From contig NZ_QVEX01000011.1 of NCBI RefSeq assembly GCF_003434055.1, positions 107,234 to 171,233 on the forward strand: 64,000 nt of DNA, written 5' to 3'. This stretch comes from Enterocloster aldenensis (lineage in GTDB: Bacteria; Bacillota; Clostridia; Lachnospirales; Lachnospiraceae). Below the pieces are notes generated by a model, which had not been told where the DNA came from, made no database searches, and saw only the letters and a program-made list of their open reading frames with translations. Shown piece by piece: positions 53,897 to 63,938 of the stretch (its first letter is position 1; every line of letters begins with the position of its first letter). Made by a program: the position numbers and the translations under genes.

Positions 53897-55516
53897 ATGC
53901 ATTTATCAGACAGTGAAATGAAGGACAGGGAGCAGTGGGAAAAGGCGGGAATCAGGCTGCCTGGATTTGACAGGGAAGCCATGAGGCAAGCCACCAAGGA
54001 ATGCCCCCAATGGATACATTTCGGCGCGGGCAATATCTTCCGCGCATTTCCGGCAGCGCTTCAGCAGGAGCTTTTAAACCAGGGCGCGGAGAAAACCGGG
54101 ATTATCGTGGCAGAGGGCTATGATTATGAAATCATCAAGAAGGCATACAGGCCGCAGGATGATTTAAGCCTGCTTGTGACCCTGAAAGCCAACGGGACCA
54201 TTGAGAAAACAGTAATCGGCAGCCTGGCAGAGTCACTGGCCGTGGACCGTCAGGATGAGGCTGACTGGAACCGCCTGAAGGCTATTTTTGCAAGCAGCAC
54301 CCTTCAGATGGCCAGCTTCACCATCACGGAGAAAGGATACTGCATCACATCCCCGGACGGTTCTTTCCGTCCGGATGTGGCACGGGATTTTGAAGCTGGT
54401 CCGGATATGGCGGACAGCTATATCGGAAAACTGGTATCCCTGTGCCACTGGAGATATACCCATGGAGCAGCGCCGCTGGCCCTGGTAAGCATGGATAACT
54501 GCTCCCACAATGGCGATAAACTGTCCGCCGCAGTGGCTGCCTATGCAAAAGCCTGGACGGATAATGGAAAGGCGGCCCGGGGATTCCTTGAATATATTGA
54601 GAATCCTGCCTGCGTGTCCTTCCCTTGGAGCATGATAGACAAAATCACCCCGCGTCCGGATGACAGTGTCAGGAAAATGCTGGAGGATGCAGGCTTCACG
54701 GATACAGAGAGCATTGTAACAAGCAAGAACACCTATGTGGCACCCTTTGTCAATGCGGAGGAAGCAGAATACCTGGTGATTGAGGACGCGTTCCCCAATG
54801 GGCGCCCTGGGCTGGAAAAGACAGGCGTCATGTTTACGACCAGGGATACGGTGGAGAAGGTGGAGCGCATGAAGGTCTGCACCTGCCTGAATCCCCTCCA
54901 TACCACGCTGGCCGTGTACGGCTGCCTGTTTGGATACACGAAAATCAGTGAAGAGATGAAGGATAGGGATCTGGTAAGGCTGGTGGAGCTGATCGGGTAT
55001 AGGGAAGGACTGCCGGTAGTGACCGACCCGGGCATATTATCACCCAGGAAATTCATTGATGAGGTGCTTAAGATCCGTATCCCCAATCCATTTATGCCGG
55101 ATACGCCGCAGAGGATTGCCTGTGATACGTCCCAGAAGCTGTCCATACGCTTTGGGGAAACCATCAAGGAGTACCTTGCAAGGCCTGAGCTGGATGTTCA
55201 GTCCCTCAGGTTCATCCCCATGGTGCAGGCCGGATGGTGCCGTTATCTTCTGGGCGTGGATGATGAAGGCAATTCATTTACAGTCAGCCCTGACCCGATG
55301 TATGGGGAGCTGGCAGAACAGCTGAAGGATGTGAAGGTAGGGGAACCCTGCGATGTCCATGCCGTGCTCCGGCCGATTTTGGGGAATGCCGCCATATTTG
55401 GCGTGGACCTGTATGAAGCAGGGCTGGGCGCATATACGGAAGATATTTTTGCTGAACTGATTGCGGGGAAGGGCGCTGTCCGGGCAGCGCTTAGGAAACA
55501 TCTGCAGGAAGCCTGA
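53897..55516 (+). CDS. mannitol dehydrogenase family oxidoreductase
   Basis: 539 residues. The N-terminal Rossmann part has WIHFGAGNIFRAF near residue 40. The C-terminal all-helical domain contains the catalytic Lys/Asn region typical of polyol-specific long-chain dehydrogenases (NPLHTTLAVYGCLFGY). The length and opening resemble fructuronate reductase / D-mannonate oxidoreductase rather than mannitol-1-phosphate dehydrogenase. No uxuA, kdgK or transporter is adjacent, so the substrate stays open. AGGAGGA lies 8 bases before the ATG. Confidence 0.85.
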   Translation: MHLSDSEMKDREQWEKAGIRLPGFDREAMRQATKECPQWIHFGAGNIFRAFPAALQQELLNQGAEKTGIIVAEGYDYEIIKKAYRPQDDLSLLVTLKANGTIEKTVIGSLAESLAVDRQDEADWNRLKAIFASSTLQMASFTITEKGYCITSPDGSFRPDVARDFEAGPDMADSYIGKLVSLCHWRYTHGAAPLALVSMDNCSHNGDKLSAAVAAYAKAWTDNGKAARGFLEYIENPACVSFPWSMIDKITPRPDDSVRKMLEDAGFTDTESIVTSKNTYVAPFVNAEEAEYLVIEDAFPNGRPGLEKTGVMFTTRDTVEKVERMKVCTCLNPLHTTLAVYGCLFGYTKISEEMKDRDLVRLVELIGYREGLPVVTDPGILSPRKFIDEVLKIRIPNPFMPDTPQRIACDTSQKLSIRFGETIKEYLARPELDVQSLRFIPMVQAGWCRYLLGVDDEGNSFTVSPDPMYGELAEQLKDVKVGEPCDVHAVLRPILGNAAIFGVDLYEAGLGAYTEDIFAELIAGKGAVRAALRKHLQEA

Positions 55517-55573
55517 GGGCGGATGGGGGACGCGGGAACTGAGTCTGTGAAGCGGGCCGGGGCAGGCAGCTAT

Positions 55574-55678
55574 GGACAGACAGCCGCGGACAGGCGGCTA
55601 TGGACAGGCGGCTATGGACAGACAGCCGTGGACAGGCGGCTATGGACAGGCGGCCGTGGACGGACGGCCATGGACAGG
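55574..55678 (+). repeat. 14-bp minisatellite, about 7.5 copies
   Basis: Seven consecutive 14-bp units (GGACAGGCGGCTAT, GGACAGACAGCCGT and related forms) plus a half unit. Two unit types alternate irregularly. It lies between the dehydrogenase stop and the terminator at 55722. Unit length is not a multiple of three, so it is not a coding repeat. Confidence 0.9.
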
Positions 55679-55721
55679 ATTAAGGGGTCCAGAGGGGCGG
55701 CTTTTAATGCCCTGACAATAT

Positions 55722-55773
55722 AAAAGACGGGGGTGGAGCCTGGCTATGTCGCCGGAACCCACCTCCGTCTTTC
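55722..55773 (+). terminator. terminator downstream of the dehydrogenase gene
   Basis: AAAAGACGG-GGTGG / CCACC-CCGTCTTT hairpin. Confidence 0.75.
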
Positions 55774-56010
55774 ATGCTGTCCGGGCTTAAGAAACTGCGG
55801 CCTCCTTAACAATGTATGCGATTGACTTTTTACAAAAAGTGGGAGAAATTAATGAAATTGTAACAAAATTGTCATATTTTATGTACAAATCCACAGGATT
55901 ATGCTATTATAGTGGGAACGAATGGAAGAAATTACCGGATTCACCGGACTTACAGGCATTTGCCTTTTGATGATAGATGGGCATAAGAATGAGGAAGACA
56001 GAGGTTACGT

Positions 56011-57312
56011 ATGAAAAGGTGGATAGCAGCAGGTATCATTGCATTGATTTTAACCGGATGTACCCGGTATGAGCCCTCTGAGGAGATGACAGTGGCCAAG
56101 GAAAGCCAAACCGAACCGGAGACAGGCCAGGCCCAGGAGGCGGCGGAGCCGGCAGAGGTCATCACTATTTCCAAGTATCCGCCCAGGGCCCGGGTGAAGG
56201 TAAAGGGAATCTATGTGTCTGCGTATGTGGCGGGAACCGGTGACATGATGGACAAAATCATTGAGGAAATAGACCGGACAGAACTGAATGCGGTGGTCAT
56301 TGACGTGAAGGATGACCAGGGCCGTATTACGTTTCATATGGATTCGCCTACTGTGAATAAAATCGGGGCGTGCCAGCCATTTATCGGGGATCTGCCGGGG
56401 CTGATACAAAAGCTGGATGAACATGGGATTTATCCCATTGCCAGGGTGGTGGCGTTCCGGGACCCGTATCTGGCAGAGCAGAAGCCGGAGTGGAGCCTGC
56501 ACGTGGCGGATGGCAGCATTTACCGGGATAATAAGGGTCTGGCCTGGGTAAACCCATATAAGAAGGAAGTATGGGATTATCTGATAGAGGTGTCCAAAAA
56601 GGCCGGCGAGATGGGCTTTAAGGAAATCCAGTTTGATTATATCCGTTTTGCTGTGGATAAGACCATGAAGGATGTGGTGTTTGATGAGGCTGATACAGGG
56701 GGACGTGACAAGACCCAGGCCATTACGGAATTCATCAGCTATGCGTATGATGAACTGGCCAAGGAAGGGTTATTTGTGTCGGCGGATGTGTTCGGGACCA
56801 TTATGGGAAGTAAGGAGGACGCGGCGGCCGTGGGCCAGGAATATGAGGATATGGCGGAGCATCTTGACTATATCTGTCCAATGATTTACCCTTCTCATTA
56901 TGGTCCGGGTAATTTTGGTATTGCAAATCCGGACGCGCAGCCGTATGATACTATCAGGCATGCCTTGAAGGATTCCATGACATTGCTGAAAGCTTCCAAA
57001 AAGGAAGACAGGACCCAGGCGGTTGTGCGTCCGTGGCTGCAGGATTTTACGGCCTCCTATCTCAAGGATTATATTGATTATGGGGATGAGCAGGTGCGCC
57101 AGCAGATCCAGGCTGTCTATGATTCGGGATACGATGAATGGATATTGTGGGATGCCGGGGTATCCTATCATTATGGCGGGCTCCTGACACCGGAGGAGGC
57201 TGCTGCGCAGGAACAGGAGATTGCTGAGTCCAGGGCTGCACTGCCGCCGGAATCAGAGGCCGGGCCGGAGATGGAAACCACACCGGGGGCCGGGGACGTG
57301 CCGGAGACCTGA
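56011..57312 (+). CDS. lipoprotein with DUF4015 putative glycoside hydrolase domain
   Basis: 433 residues. Signal peptide with lipobox ILTGC (Cys at 17), an acidic linker, then a TIM-barrel-like DUF4015 domain (about 65-395): KVKGIYVSAYVAG, NAVVIDVKDDQGRITF, EIQFDYIRFA and ICPMIYPSHYGPGNFG. Such proteins are grouped with GH13-like hydrolases, but activity has not been shown. The C-terminal tail is rich in Glu/Pro. It is anchored on the outer face of the membrane. A TATTAT-type -10 box lies about 100 bp upstream. Confidence 0.87.
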   Translation: MKRWIAAGIIALILTGCTRYEPSEEMTVAKESQTEPETGQAQEAAEPAEVITISKYPPRARVKVKGIYVSAYVAGTGDMMDKIIEEIDRTELNAVVIDVKDDQGRITFHMDSPTVNKIGACQPFIGDLPGLIQKLDEHGIYPIARVVAFRDPYLAEQKPEWSLHVADGSIYRDNKGLAWVNPYKKEVWDYLIEVSKKAGEMGFKEIQFDYIRFAVDKTMKDVVFDEADTGGRDKTQAITEFISYAYDELAKEGLFVSADVFGTIMGSKEDAAAVGQEYEDMAEHLDYICPMIYPSHYGPGNFGIANPDAQPYDTIRHALKDSMTLLKASKKEDRTQAVVRPWLQDFTASYLKDYIDYGDEQVRQQIQAVYDSGYDEWILWDAGVSYHYGGLLTPEEAAAQEQEIAESRAALPPESEAGPEMETTPGAGDVPET

Positions 57313-57400
57313 GATGGACCAGGAGCCGGGGACATGATCCGCATCAGGGAAAGGGATTGGAACAGGAATAAGGCATTGCTGCAACAGGAGGCATGGACAG

Positions 57401-57640
57401 ATGGACAGGACGCCAAAGCCTGGTGAATTTTACAGGCACTTTAAAAATAAGCTGTATCAGATCGTGACAGTGGCCATACATTCTGAGACAGGTGAGAAGA
57501 TGGTGGTTTACCAGGCGCTTTATGGGGACTATAAGACTTATGTGCGGCCCCTCAGTATGTTTGTGAGCCAGGTGGACCGTGAGAAGTATCCGGATGCGGG
57601 ACAGCGCTGGCGGTTTGAACGGATTGATATGGAGGAATGA
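57401..57640 (+). CDS. DUF1653 domain protein
   Basis: 79 residues, nearly all one DUF1653 domain: [18 protein letters not shown], then [20 protein letters not shown]. Function unknown; the fold is a small SH3-like barrel. AGGAGG is about 11 bases upstream. Its TGA overlaps the uvrC start (ATGA), so the two are translated together. Confidence 0.9.
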   Translation: MDRTPKPGEFYRHFKNKLYQIVTVAIHSETGEKMVVYQALYGDYKTYVRPLSMFVSQVDREKYPDAGQRWRFERIDMEE

Positions 57641-59574
57641 CAGCATTGTTTGATTTAGAGGAAGAACTGAAAAAACTCCCGGCCAGCCCGGGAGTTTATC
57701 TTATGCATAACAGCAGGGATGAGATTATCTATATTGGCAAGGCCATCAGCTTAAAGAACAGGGTGCGCCAGTATTTTCAAAGCAGCCGCAACAAGACAGC
57801 CAAGATTGAACAGATGGTTTCCCATATTGCATGGTTTGAGTATATACTTACGGATTCGGAACTGGAGGCCCTTGTGTTGGAGTGCAACCTGATTAAGGAG
57901 CACAGGCCCCGCTATAACACCATGCTGAAGGATGATAAAAGCTATCCTTACATTAAGGCCACCATGGGAGAGGATTTTCCCAGGCTGCTGTTTGCGCGTG
58001 ATATGAAAAAGGACGGGAGGAGCCGATACTTCGGGCCTTATACAAGTGCGGGCGCGGTTAAGGACACGCTGGACCTGATCCATAAGCTGTACCGTATCCG
58101 CACCTGCAGCAGAAGCCTTCCAAAGGACATTGGCAAAAACAGGCCCTGTCTTAACTATCACATCAAGCAGTGTGATGCCCCCTGCCAGGGGTATATCACG
58201 GCGCAGGAGTACCAGGCTAATTTCAGCCAGGCCCTGGATTTCCTGAATGGAAAATATGACCCGCTTTTAAAGACGCTGCAGGAAAAAATGGAGGATGCTT
58301 CGGAAAAACTGGATTTTGAACGGGCCATTGAGTACAGGGAACTGTTAAACAGCGTGAAGCAGGTGGCCCAGAAGCAGAAGATTACCAGCAGCAGCATGGA
58401 GGACAGGGACATTGTGGCCATGGCAAGGGATGAGAAGGATGCGGTGGTACAGGTGTTCTTCATCCGCGAAGGCAAGCTGATCGGCAGGGACCATTTCCAT
58501 GTGTCGGCTGCAACGGCTGAGAATGAAGGCGAAATCCTGGACAGCTTTGTGAAGCAGTTTTATGCGGGCACGCCTTTTATCCCCAGGGAACTGTGGCTCC
58601 AGCATCCATTGGCGGACGAGGATGTCATCAGCCAATGGCTGACCGCGAAGCGGGGCCAGAAGGTGCGTATCGTGGTGCCGAAAAAAGGGGAGAAGGAACG
58701 CCTGGTGGAACTGGCTGCCAGGAACGCTGCCCTGGTCCTGTCCCAGGACAAGGAGCGCATAAAGAAAGAAGAACTGCGCACCATCGGAGCCATGAACCAG
58801 ATTGGGGAACTGATTGGCATTGGCGGCATCCGCAGGATGGAGGCATATGATATATCCAATACCAGCGGTATTGAATCCGTGGGATCCATGGTGGTGTACG
58901 AGGACGGCAAGCCCAAACGCAGCGATTACAGGAAATTCAAGATAAAGACAGTCCAGGGTCCCAATGACTATGCGTCCATGGAGGAGGTGCTCACAAGACG
59001 TTTTTCCCATGGCATGCGCGAGGTAAAGGAACTGGAGGAAAAGGGCGGGGATTTGAACCTGGGAAGCTTTACCCGCTTCCCTGACCTGATCATGATGGAC
59101 GGCGGAAGGGGACAGGTGAACATTGCCCTGGAGGTCCTTTCAAAGCTGGGACTTACCATTCCCGTGTGCGGCATGGTCAAGGATGACAGCCACAGGACAA
59201 GGGGGCTGTATTACAATAATATAGAAGTGCCCATTGACAGGCACAGCGAGGGGTTCCGGCTGATTACAAGGATACAGGACGAGGCACACCGGTTTGCAAT
59301 CGAGTACCACAGAAGCCTCAGGGGAAAAGGACAGGTAAAATCCATCCTGGACGATATACCGGGTATCGGACCGGCCAGGAGGAAAGCACTGATGCGCCAC
59401 TTTAAGGACATTGAATCGGTGCGCGCGGCTTCGGTGGAGGAACTGGAGCAGGCGCCCCAGATGAATAAGCGGGCAGCCCTCGCGGTATATGGGTTTTTCC
59501 ATGAGGACAGGCAGGAGGGCAGCAAGGACGGCGCACCGGCCAATACCCAGGATGGCGCACCGTCCGGCCAATGA
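57637..59574 (+). CDS. uvrC: excinuclease ABC subunit C
   Basis: 645 residues. The GIY-YIG nuclease domain at the N-terminus (SPGVYLMHN ... IIYIGKA, residues 16-40) makes the 3' incision; a UVR motif and the RNase H-like domain (about 390-560, [20 protein letters not shown]) make the 5' incision; a C-terminal HhH pair ends it ([16 protein letters not shown]). Part of nucleotide excision repair with UvrA/UvrB, which are not in the window. Coupled to DUF1653. Confidence 0.97.
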   Translation: MTALFDLEEELKKLPASPGVYLMHNSRDEIIYIGKAISLKNRVRQYFQSSRNKTAKIEQMVSHIAWFEYILTDSELEALVLECNLIKEHRPRYNTMLKDDKSYPYIKATMGEDFPRLLFARDMKKDGRSRYFGPYTSAGAVKDTLDLIHKLYRIRTCSRSLPKDIGKNRPCLNYHIKQCDAPCQGYITAQEYQANFSQALDFLNGKYDPLLKTLQEKMEDASEKLDFERAIEYRELLNSVKQVAQKQKITSSSMEDRDIVAMARDEKDAVVQVFFIREGKLIGRDHFHVSAATAENEGEILDSFVKQFYAGTPFIPRELWLQHPLADEDVISQWLTAKRGQKVRIVVPKKGEKERLVELAARNAALVLSQDKERIKKEELRTIGAMNQIGELIGIGGIRRMEAYDISNTSGIESVGSMVVYEDGKPKRSDYRKFKIKTVQGPNDYASMEEVLTRRFSHGMREVKELEEKGGDLNLGSFTRFPDLIMMDGGRGQVNIALEVLSKLGLTIPVCGMVKDDSHRTRGLYYNNIEVPIDRHSEGFRLITRIQDEAHRFAIEYHRSLRGKGQVKSILDDIPGIGPARRKALMRHFKDIESVRAASVEELEQAPQMNKRAALAVYGFFHEDRQEGSKDGAPANTQDGAPSGQ

Positions 59575-59689
59575 ATGGGTTCCAGATTATGGAAAATGAC
59601 TTAAGAGAAAACACATGACAAGAAGTTTAAAGTATGATAGTATGATAAGAGTTAAAATAGAAGCATAACCAGCTTAAGGGGGTATTACC

Positions 59690-60622
59690 ATGCATGGAGT
59701 AACCATATCGGAATTGATTCAGAAAATGAAGCTTCGCAACACCACTCCGGATATTGATACGGACAAGATCGTGCTGACGCACCCGGACGTAAACCGTCCT
59801 GCCCTGCAGCTCACCGGGTTTTTCGACCATTTTGACAGGGAACGGGTTCAGATCATCGGATACGTTGAGCAGGCATATATTAATACCATGGACCAGGAAC
59901 GCAAGCGCCTGATGTATGATAAACTCACATCCAGCCAGATCCCCTGCCTTGTATTCAGCCGCAGCCAGGAACCGGATGAGGACCTTCTGGAGTTCTGTAA
60001 TTATTACGGGGTGCCCTGCCTTGTGTCCGATAAGACCACGTCTGCCCTTATGGCGGAAGTAATCCGCTGGCTGAATGTAAAGCTGGCACCATGCATAAGT
60101 ATCCATGGGGTGCTCATTGATGTATTCGGCGAGGGAGTTCTGATCATGGGCGAGAGCGGGATCGGCAAAAGTGAGGCCGCCCTTGAGCTGATTAAGAGAG
60201 GACACCGCCTTATCACCGATGATGTGGTGGAAATCCGCAAGGTCAGCGATGACACCCTGGTGGGCAGCGCGCCGGATATCACCAAGCACTTTATTGAACT
60301 GCGGGGAATCGGCATCATTGATGTCAAGACCCTGTACGGCGTGGAAAGCGTGAAAGATACCCAGAACATCGACATGGTCATTAAGCTGGAGGACTGGAGC
60401 AGGGATAAGGAATACGACAGGCTTGGCCTGGAAGACAGCTACACGGAATTCCTGGGCAACCAGGTGGTATGCCATACCATCCCCATACGTCCCGGCCGTA
60501 ACCTGGCTATTATCGTGGAATCAGCCGCGGTCAATTACCGTCAGAAGAAGATGGGTTATAATGCTGCCCAGGAACTGTACAACAGAGTGCAGGCCAACCT
60601 AGGGAAAGCCAGCGATGATTAA
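59690..60622 (+). CDS. hprK: HPr kinase/phosphorylase
   Basis: 310 residues. Walker A GESGIGKS at 154-161, catalytic H139 and the HprK signature RGIGIIDVKTLYG near residue 205. It phosphorylates or dephosphorylates Ser46 of HPr and Crh, the switch for carbon catabolite repression in Firmicutes. A Crh-like protein with Ser46 is encoded 3 kb downstream in the same gene run. GGGGG lies 8 bases before the ATG. Confidence 0.97.
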   Translation: MHGVTISELIQKMKLRNTTPDIDTDKIVLTHPDVNRPALQLTGFFDHFDRERVQIIGYVEQAYINTMDQERKRLMYDKLTSSQIPCLVFSRSQEPDEDLLEFCNYYGVPCLVSDKTTSALMAEVIRWLNVKLAPCISIHGVLIDVFGEGVLIMGESGIGKSEAALELIKRGHRLITDDVVEIRKVSDDTLVGSAPDITKHFIELRGIGIIDVKTLYGVESVKDTQNIDMVIKLEDWSRDKEYDRLGLEDSYTEFLGNQVVCHTIPIRPGRNLAIIVESAAVNYRQKKMGYNAAQELYNRVQANLGKASDD

Positions 60623-60651
60623 GAAAATGAATATTGAGTGAGGACTGCAAG

Positions 60652-61560
60652 TTGAATTTGGAACACACATTAAAAGATATCCTTGAAACAGAACTGCCCG
60701 GATGCAGGTTCATGGAGCCCATGAGCAGGCATACGTCCTTCCGGATCGGCGGCCCCGCGGAAATCTTCATAAGTCCCTCCGGTGAAGAGGAGCTGGCGGC
60801 CGTGCTGCGTGTGTTGGGCACTTACCATGTGCCCTGGAGGATTCTTGGGAATGGCAGCAACCTCCTGGTCAGTGACAGCGGCTGCGAAGGCGCGGTGATT
60901 GCCATGGAGGGGATCAGCTATATGGAGGCCTGCCACAGCATCCTGCGTGTGGGAGGCGGACAGCTGCTGGGCCGGGCCGCCCATCTGGCACTGGAGCATT
61001 CCCTTACAGGCATGGAATTTGCGGCAGGGATTCCGGGCAGCGCAGGCGGCGCATTGGTCATGAATGCGGGCGCCTATGGGTCAGAGATGAAGGATATCCT
61101 CAGGGAAGCCAGGGTCATGACCCCGGAAGGCGAAGTCCTTGTGCTGGATGCGGGCGCCCTTGAGCTGGGTTACCGTACCAGCTGTATCCCATCTAAGGGG
61201 TATATTGTATTGGAAGCCGTATTTGGTCTGAAACCTGGCGACAGGTCTGCAATTGAAGCCAGGATGAAGGAACTGTCGGCCAGGCGCAGGGAGAAGCAGC
61301 CCCTTGAATATCCCAGCGCCGGCAGCACCTTTAAACGCCCCCAGGGGTATTTTGCAGGCAAACTGATTGAGGACGCCGGACTTCGCGGATATCAGCTTGG
61401 AGGCGCCCAGGTGTCTGAAAAGCACTGCGGGTTTGTAATCAACAGCAACGGCGCCACGGCGTCGGATGTGATGGCGCTTTGCGACCATGTCAGGAAAAGG
61501 GTCATGGAAACATCCGGCGTTAAACTGGAGATGGAAGTGAAACGCTGGGGCCGGTTCTGA
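60652..61560 (+). CDS. murB: UDP-N-acetylenolpyruvoylglucosamine reductase
   Basis: 302 residues. FAD-binding motifs: SFRIGGPAEIF, LGNGSNLLVSD, GIPGSAGGALVMNAGAYG; the catalytic Ser region is SAGSTFKRP and the C-terminus carries GGAQVSEKHCGFVIN. It reduces the enolpyruvyl group to UDP-MurNAc in peptidoglycan synthesis. The start is a TTG (60652) with AGGA 7-10 bases upstream; an in-frame TTG at 60634 is alternative. No ATG fits. It follows hprK closely. Confidence 0.95.
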   Translation: MNLEHTLKDILETELPGCRFMEPMSRHTSFRIGGPAEIFISPSGEEELAAVLRVLGTYHVPWRILGNGSNLLVSDSGCEGAVIAMEGISYMEACHSILRVGGGQLLGRAAHLALEHSLTGMEFAAGIPGSAGGALVMNAGAYGSEMKDILREARVMTPEGEVLVLDAGALELGYRTSCIPSKGYIVLEAVFGLKPGDRSAIEARMKELSARRREKQPLEYPSAGSTFKRPQGYFAGKLIEDAGLRGYQLGGAQVSEKHCGFVINSNGATASDVMALCDHVRKRVMETSGVKLEMEVKRWGRF

Positions 61561-61664
61561 CAAGCCGGATGGCGGATTTGCCAGGGCGTGCAGATGGCGG
61601 GAATGGATTTTCAAACACGACCCAGTGATACAGACATATTATCAGACGGGACAGAGGTGGATGG

Positions 61665-62534
61665 ATGAAGCTTGTGATTGTAACCGGAATGTCCGGGGCA
61701 GGCAAGACGATAGCGCTCAAGATGCTGGAGGATTTGGGCTTTTACTGCGTGGATAACCTTCCCATTTCCCTGGTGGACAAATTCTCACAGCTGGCGGCAG
61801 GAGGCGGTGAAATTAAGCAGGCAGCCCTTGGGATTGACATAAGGAGCGGCGAGGAATTAAACCAGCTGGAAGCCATCCTTCAGGGATGGAAGGACACGGG
61901 CCTGGATTTCCAGGTCCTGTTCCTGGATGCCAACGACGGCACCCTTATTAAGAGATATAAGGAAACACGGCGCAGCCATCCCCTTGCCGGGACCGGCCGC
62001 CTGGACAAGGGGATTGAGAAGGAGCGCATGAAGCTGGCATTCCTTAAAAAGGATGCTGATTTCATCATTGATACAAGCCAGCTGCTGACCAGGGAACTGA
62101 GACAGGAGCTGGAGAAGATTTTCCTGAAGGACCAGGATTTCAATAACATGTTCATCACCATCCTTTCCTTTGGTTTCAAATATGGGATTCCCGAGGACGC
62201 GGACCTTGTCTTTGATGTGCGCTTCCTGCCCAATCCCTATTATGTGGAGGAACTGCGGCCGCTGACAGGGGAAGACCCGGTCATCCGCGACTTTGTGATG
62301 CAGGGCGGGACCGGACAGGCTTTTCTGGATAAACTGTATGACCTGATTGATTTCCTTCTCCCCAATTACATCCGTGAGGGAAAGAACCAGCTGGTGGTCG
62401 CTGTGGGGTGCACCGGAGGCAAACACCGTTCCGTGGCCATGGCCAATGCGCTTTTCGGACATCTGGCCTGCCACAAGACCTACGGCATAAAGATTGAGCA
62501 CAGGGATATTGATAAAGATAATAAAAGGAAGTAG
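61665..62534 (+). CDS. rapZ: RNase adapter / nucleotide-binding protein RapZ
   Basis: 289 residues. Walker A GMSGAGKT at 8-15; the C-terminal domain has CTGGKHRSV. In E. coli it directs decay of GlmZ sRNA; in Firmicutes (YvcJ) it binds and hydrolyses nucleotides and influences competence. It is followed by whiA after six bases. In many Firmicutes yvcK lies between rapZ and whiA; here it does not. Confidence 0.96.
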   Translation: MKLVIVTGMSGAGKTIALKMLEDLGFYCVDNLPISLVDKFSQLAAGGGEIKQAALGIDIRSGEELNQLEAILQGWKDTGLDFQVLFLDANDGTLIKRYKETRRSHPLAGTGRLDKGIEKERMKLAFLKKDADFIIDTSQLLTRELRQELEKIFLKDQDFNNMFITILSFGFKYGIPEDADLVFDVRFLPNPYYVEELRPLTGEDPVIRDFVMQGGTGQAFLDKLYDLIDFLLPNYIREGKNQLVVAVGCTGGKHRSVAMANALFGHLACHKTYGIKIEHRDIDKDNKRK

Positions 62535-62540
62535 CATAAA

Positions 62541-63500
62541 ATGTCATTTTCTTCCAGGGTAAAAGATGAACTTTCCAGGCAGGTTTCCGCTGCGAGACAT
62601 TGCCGGATAGCGGAGATGTCTGCTGTTTTAAGCCTTTGCGGCCGTGTGAAAATATCGGCGTCCGACCATTTTTCCATTGAAATGCACACAGAAAATGTAG
62701 CAGTTGCAAGAAAGTACTTTACATTATTGAAAAAAACATTTAATATAAGTACTGATGTTTCAATTCGCAGAGGCGGGAATGTTTCGCGGAACCGGACATA
62801 TATTGTAGCAGTCAGGGAACATGATGATGCACTTAAGGTACTTCAGGCGGCCAAGCTCATTGACGCCCAGGGGGAGATACGGGAGAATCTGTCGCTGGTA
62901 CGCAATGTGATGGTTCAGAATGCCTGTTGCAGAAGGGCTTTTATCAGAGGGGCGTTTCTCGCTGCGGGTTCAATCAGTGACCCGGAGAAATTCTACCATT
63001 TTGAAATCGTATGTCCTTCCATGGCAAAGGCTGAGCAGCTTAAAGGCATCATAGCCGCGTTTGATATGGAACCCAAAATCGTGCCGAGGAAAAAGCACTA
63101 TGTGGTCTATATCAAAGAAGGGGACCAGATTGTGGACATCCTTAACGTGATGGAGGCACCCGTGGCCCTTATGGAGCTGGAGAACATCCGGATACTGAGA
63201 GGGATGCGGGGGAATGTGAACCGTCAGGTGAACTGTGAAACAGCCAATATCAACAAGACCGTGTCTGCGGCGGTAAAACAGATGGAGGATATCCGTTTTA
63301 TCCAGGAGACCATAGGACTTGACGGGCTTCCGGAAAGCCTTCAGGACATGGCCCGCTTAAGGCTGGAACGGCCTGAGGCAACCTTAAAGGAGCTTGGCCA
63401 GGCTTTAGAACCGCCTGTGGGCAAATCAGGTGTAAACCACCGTCTGAGGAAATTGGGCCAGATGGCGGATGACCTGCGGCAGCAGTTGCCGGACAGTTAG
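62541..63500 (+). CDS. whiA: DNA-binding protein WhiA
   Basis: 319 residues. An N-terminal degenerate LAGLIDADG homing-endonuclease-like domain (GAFLAAGSISDPEKFYHFEI near residue 137) precedes a C-terminal helix-turn-helix (LKELGQALEPPVGKSGVNHR). In Actinobacteria it activates sporulation genes; in Firmicutes it affects cell division and chromosome segregation. It is placed between rapZ and the HPr-like gene, as is typical for Firmicutes. Confidence 0.96.
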   Translation: MSFSSRVKDELSRQVSAARHCRIAEMSAVLSLCGRVKISASDHFSIEMHTENVAVARKYFTLLKKTFNISTDVSIRRGGNVSRNRTYIVAVREHDDALKVLQAAKLIDAQGEIRENLSLVRNVMVQNACCRRAFIRGAFLAAGSISDPEKFYHFEIVCPSMAKAEQLKGIIAAFDMEPKIVPRKKHYVVYIKEGDQIVDILNVMEAPVALMELENIRILRGMRGNVNRQVNCETANINKTVSAAVKQMEDIRFIQETIGLDGLPESLQDMARLRLERPEATLKELGQALEPPVGKSGVNHRLRKLGQMADDLRQQLPDS

Positions 63501-63614
63501 AAGTATTGTTTCATTAAGTACAATTCAGTATGGGCACCGGAATGGAAGCCATGGCAGGGCTGTTTAGGCAGCGGGCATGGCTGCGTACCATTCAAAGGAA
63601 TGAGGAGGATAATT

Positions 63615-63872
63615 ATGGTAAAGAAATTGATCACAGTTGAATTGTCATCAGGGCTGGAAGCCAGGCCGGCAGCTATGCTTGTACAGGTGGCAAGCCAGTA
63701 CGAAAGCAAGATTTATCTGGAAGCTGAGGCTAAACGCGTGAATGCCAAGAGCATCATGGGAATGATGACCCTGTGTCTTACTGCCGGAGAGGCCATTACA
63801 GTGGTGGCTGAAGGTGATGATGAGGAACAGGCAGTCTCTGAGATTGAGAAGTATCTGAAGAACCAGGAATAA
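63615..63872 (+). CDS. HPr-like protein lacking the PTS histidine (Crh-like)
   Basis: 85 residues with the HPr fold. The PTS phosphorylation site His15 is Glu (SSGLEARPAA), so it cannot take phosphate from enzyme I in the usual way. Ser46 and its context (NAKSIMGMM) are intact, the site used by HprK. In B. subtilis, Crh has Gln15 and occupies this same place after whiA. It likely works with CcpA in catabolite repression rather than sugar transport. AGGAGGA lies 5 bases before the ATG. Confidence 0.9.
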   Translation: MVKKLITVELSSGLEARPAAMLVQVASQYESKIYLEAEAKRVNAKSIMGMMTLCLTAGEAITVVAEGDDEEQAVSEIEKYLKNQE

Positions 63873-63905
63873 CAACCGCCTAATACAGAGTATAATCATA
63901 GATTT

Positions 63906-63938
63906 AAGGACCGGGGGCTCTCTAACCTGGTTCTTTTA
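63906..63938 (+). terminator. terminator after the Crh-like gene
   Basis: AAGGACCGGG / CCTGGTTCTT stem with two G-U pairs, then Ts. Confidence 0.65.

Noticed and set aside
53713..53916. Frame of 67 codons before the mannitol-dehydrogenase-family gene
   Set aside because: Overlaps the hairpin and the ribosome site of the real gene; no start signal of its own.
55574..55678. CRISPR-like array
   Set aside because: Repeats are contiguous 14-bp units without spacers, and no cas gene is present.
55523..55723. Frame of 66 codons running through the 14-bp minisatellite
   Set aside because: Repeat unit is not a multiple of three, no good ribosome site, and the translated product is low complexity.
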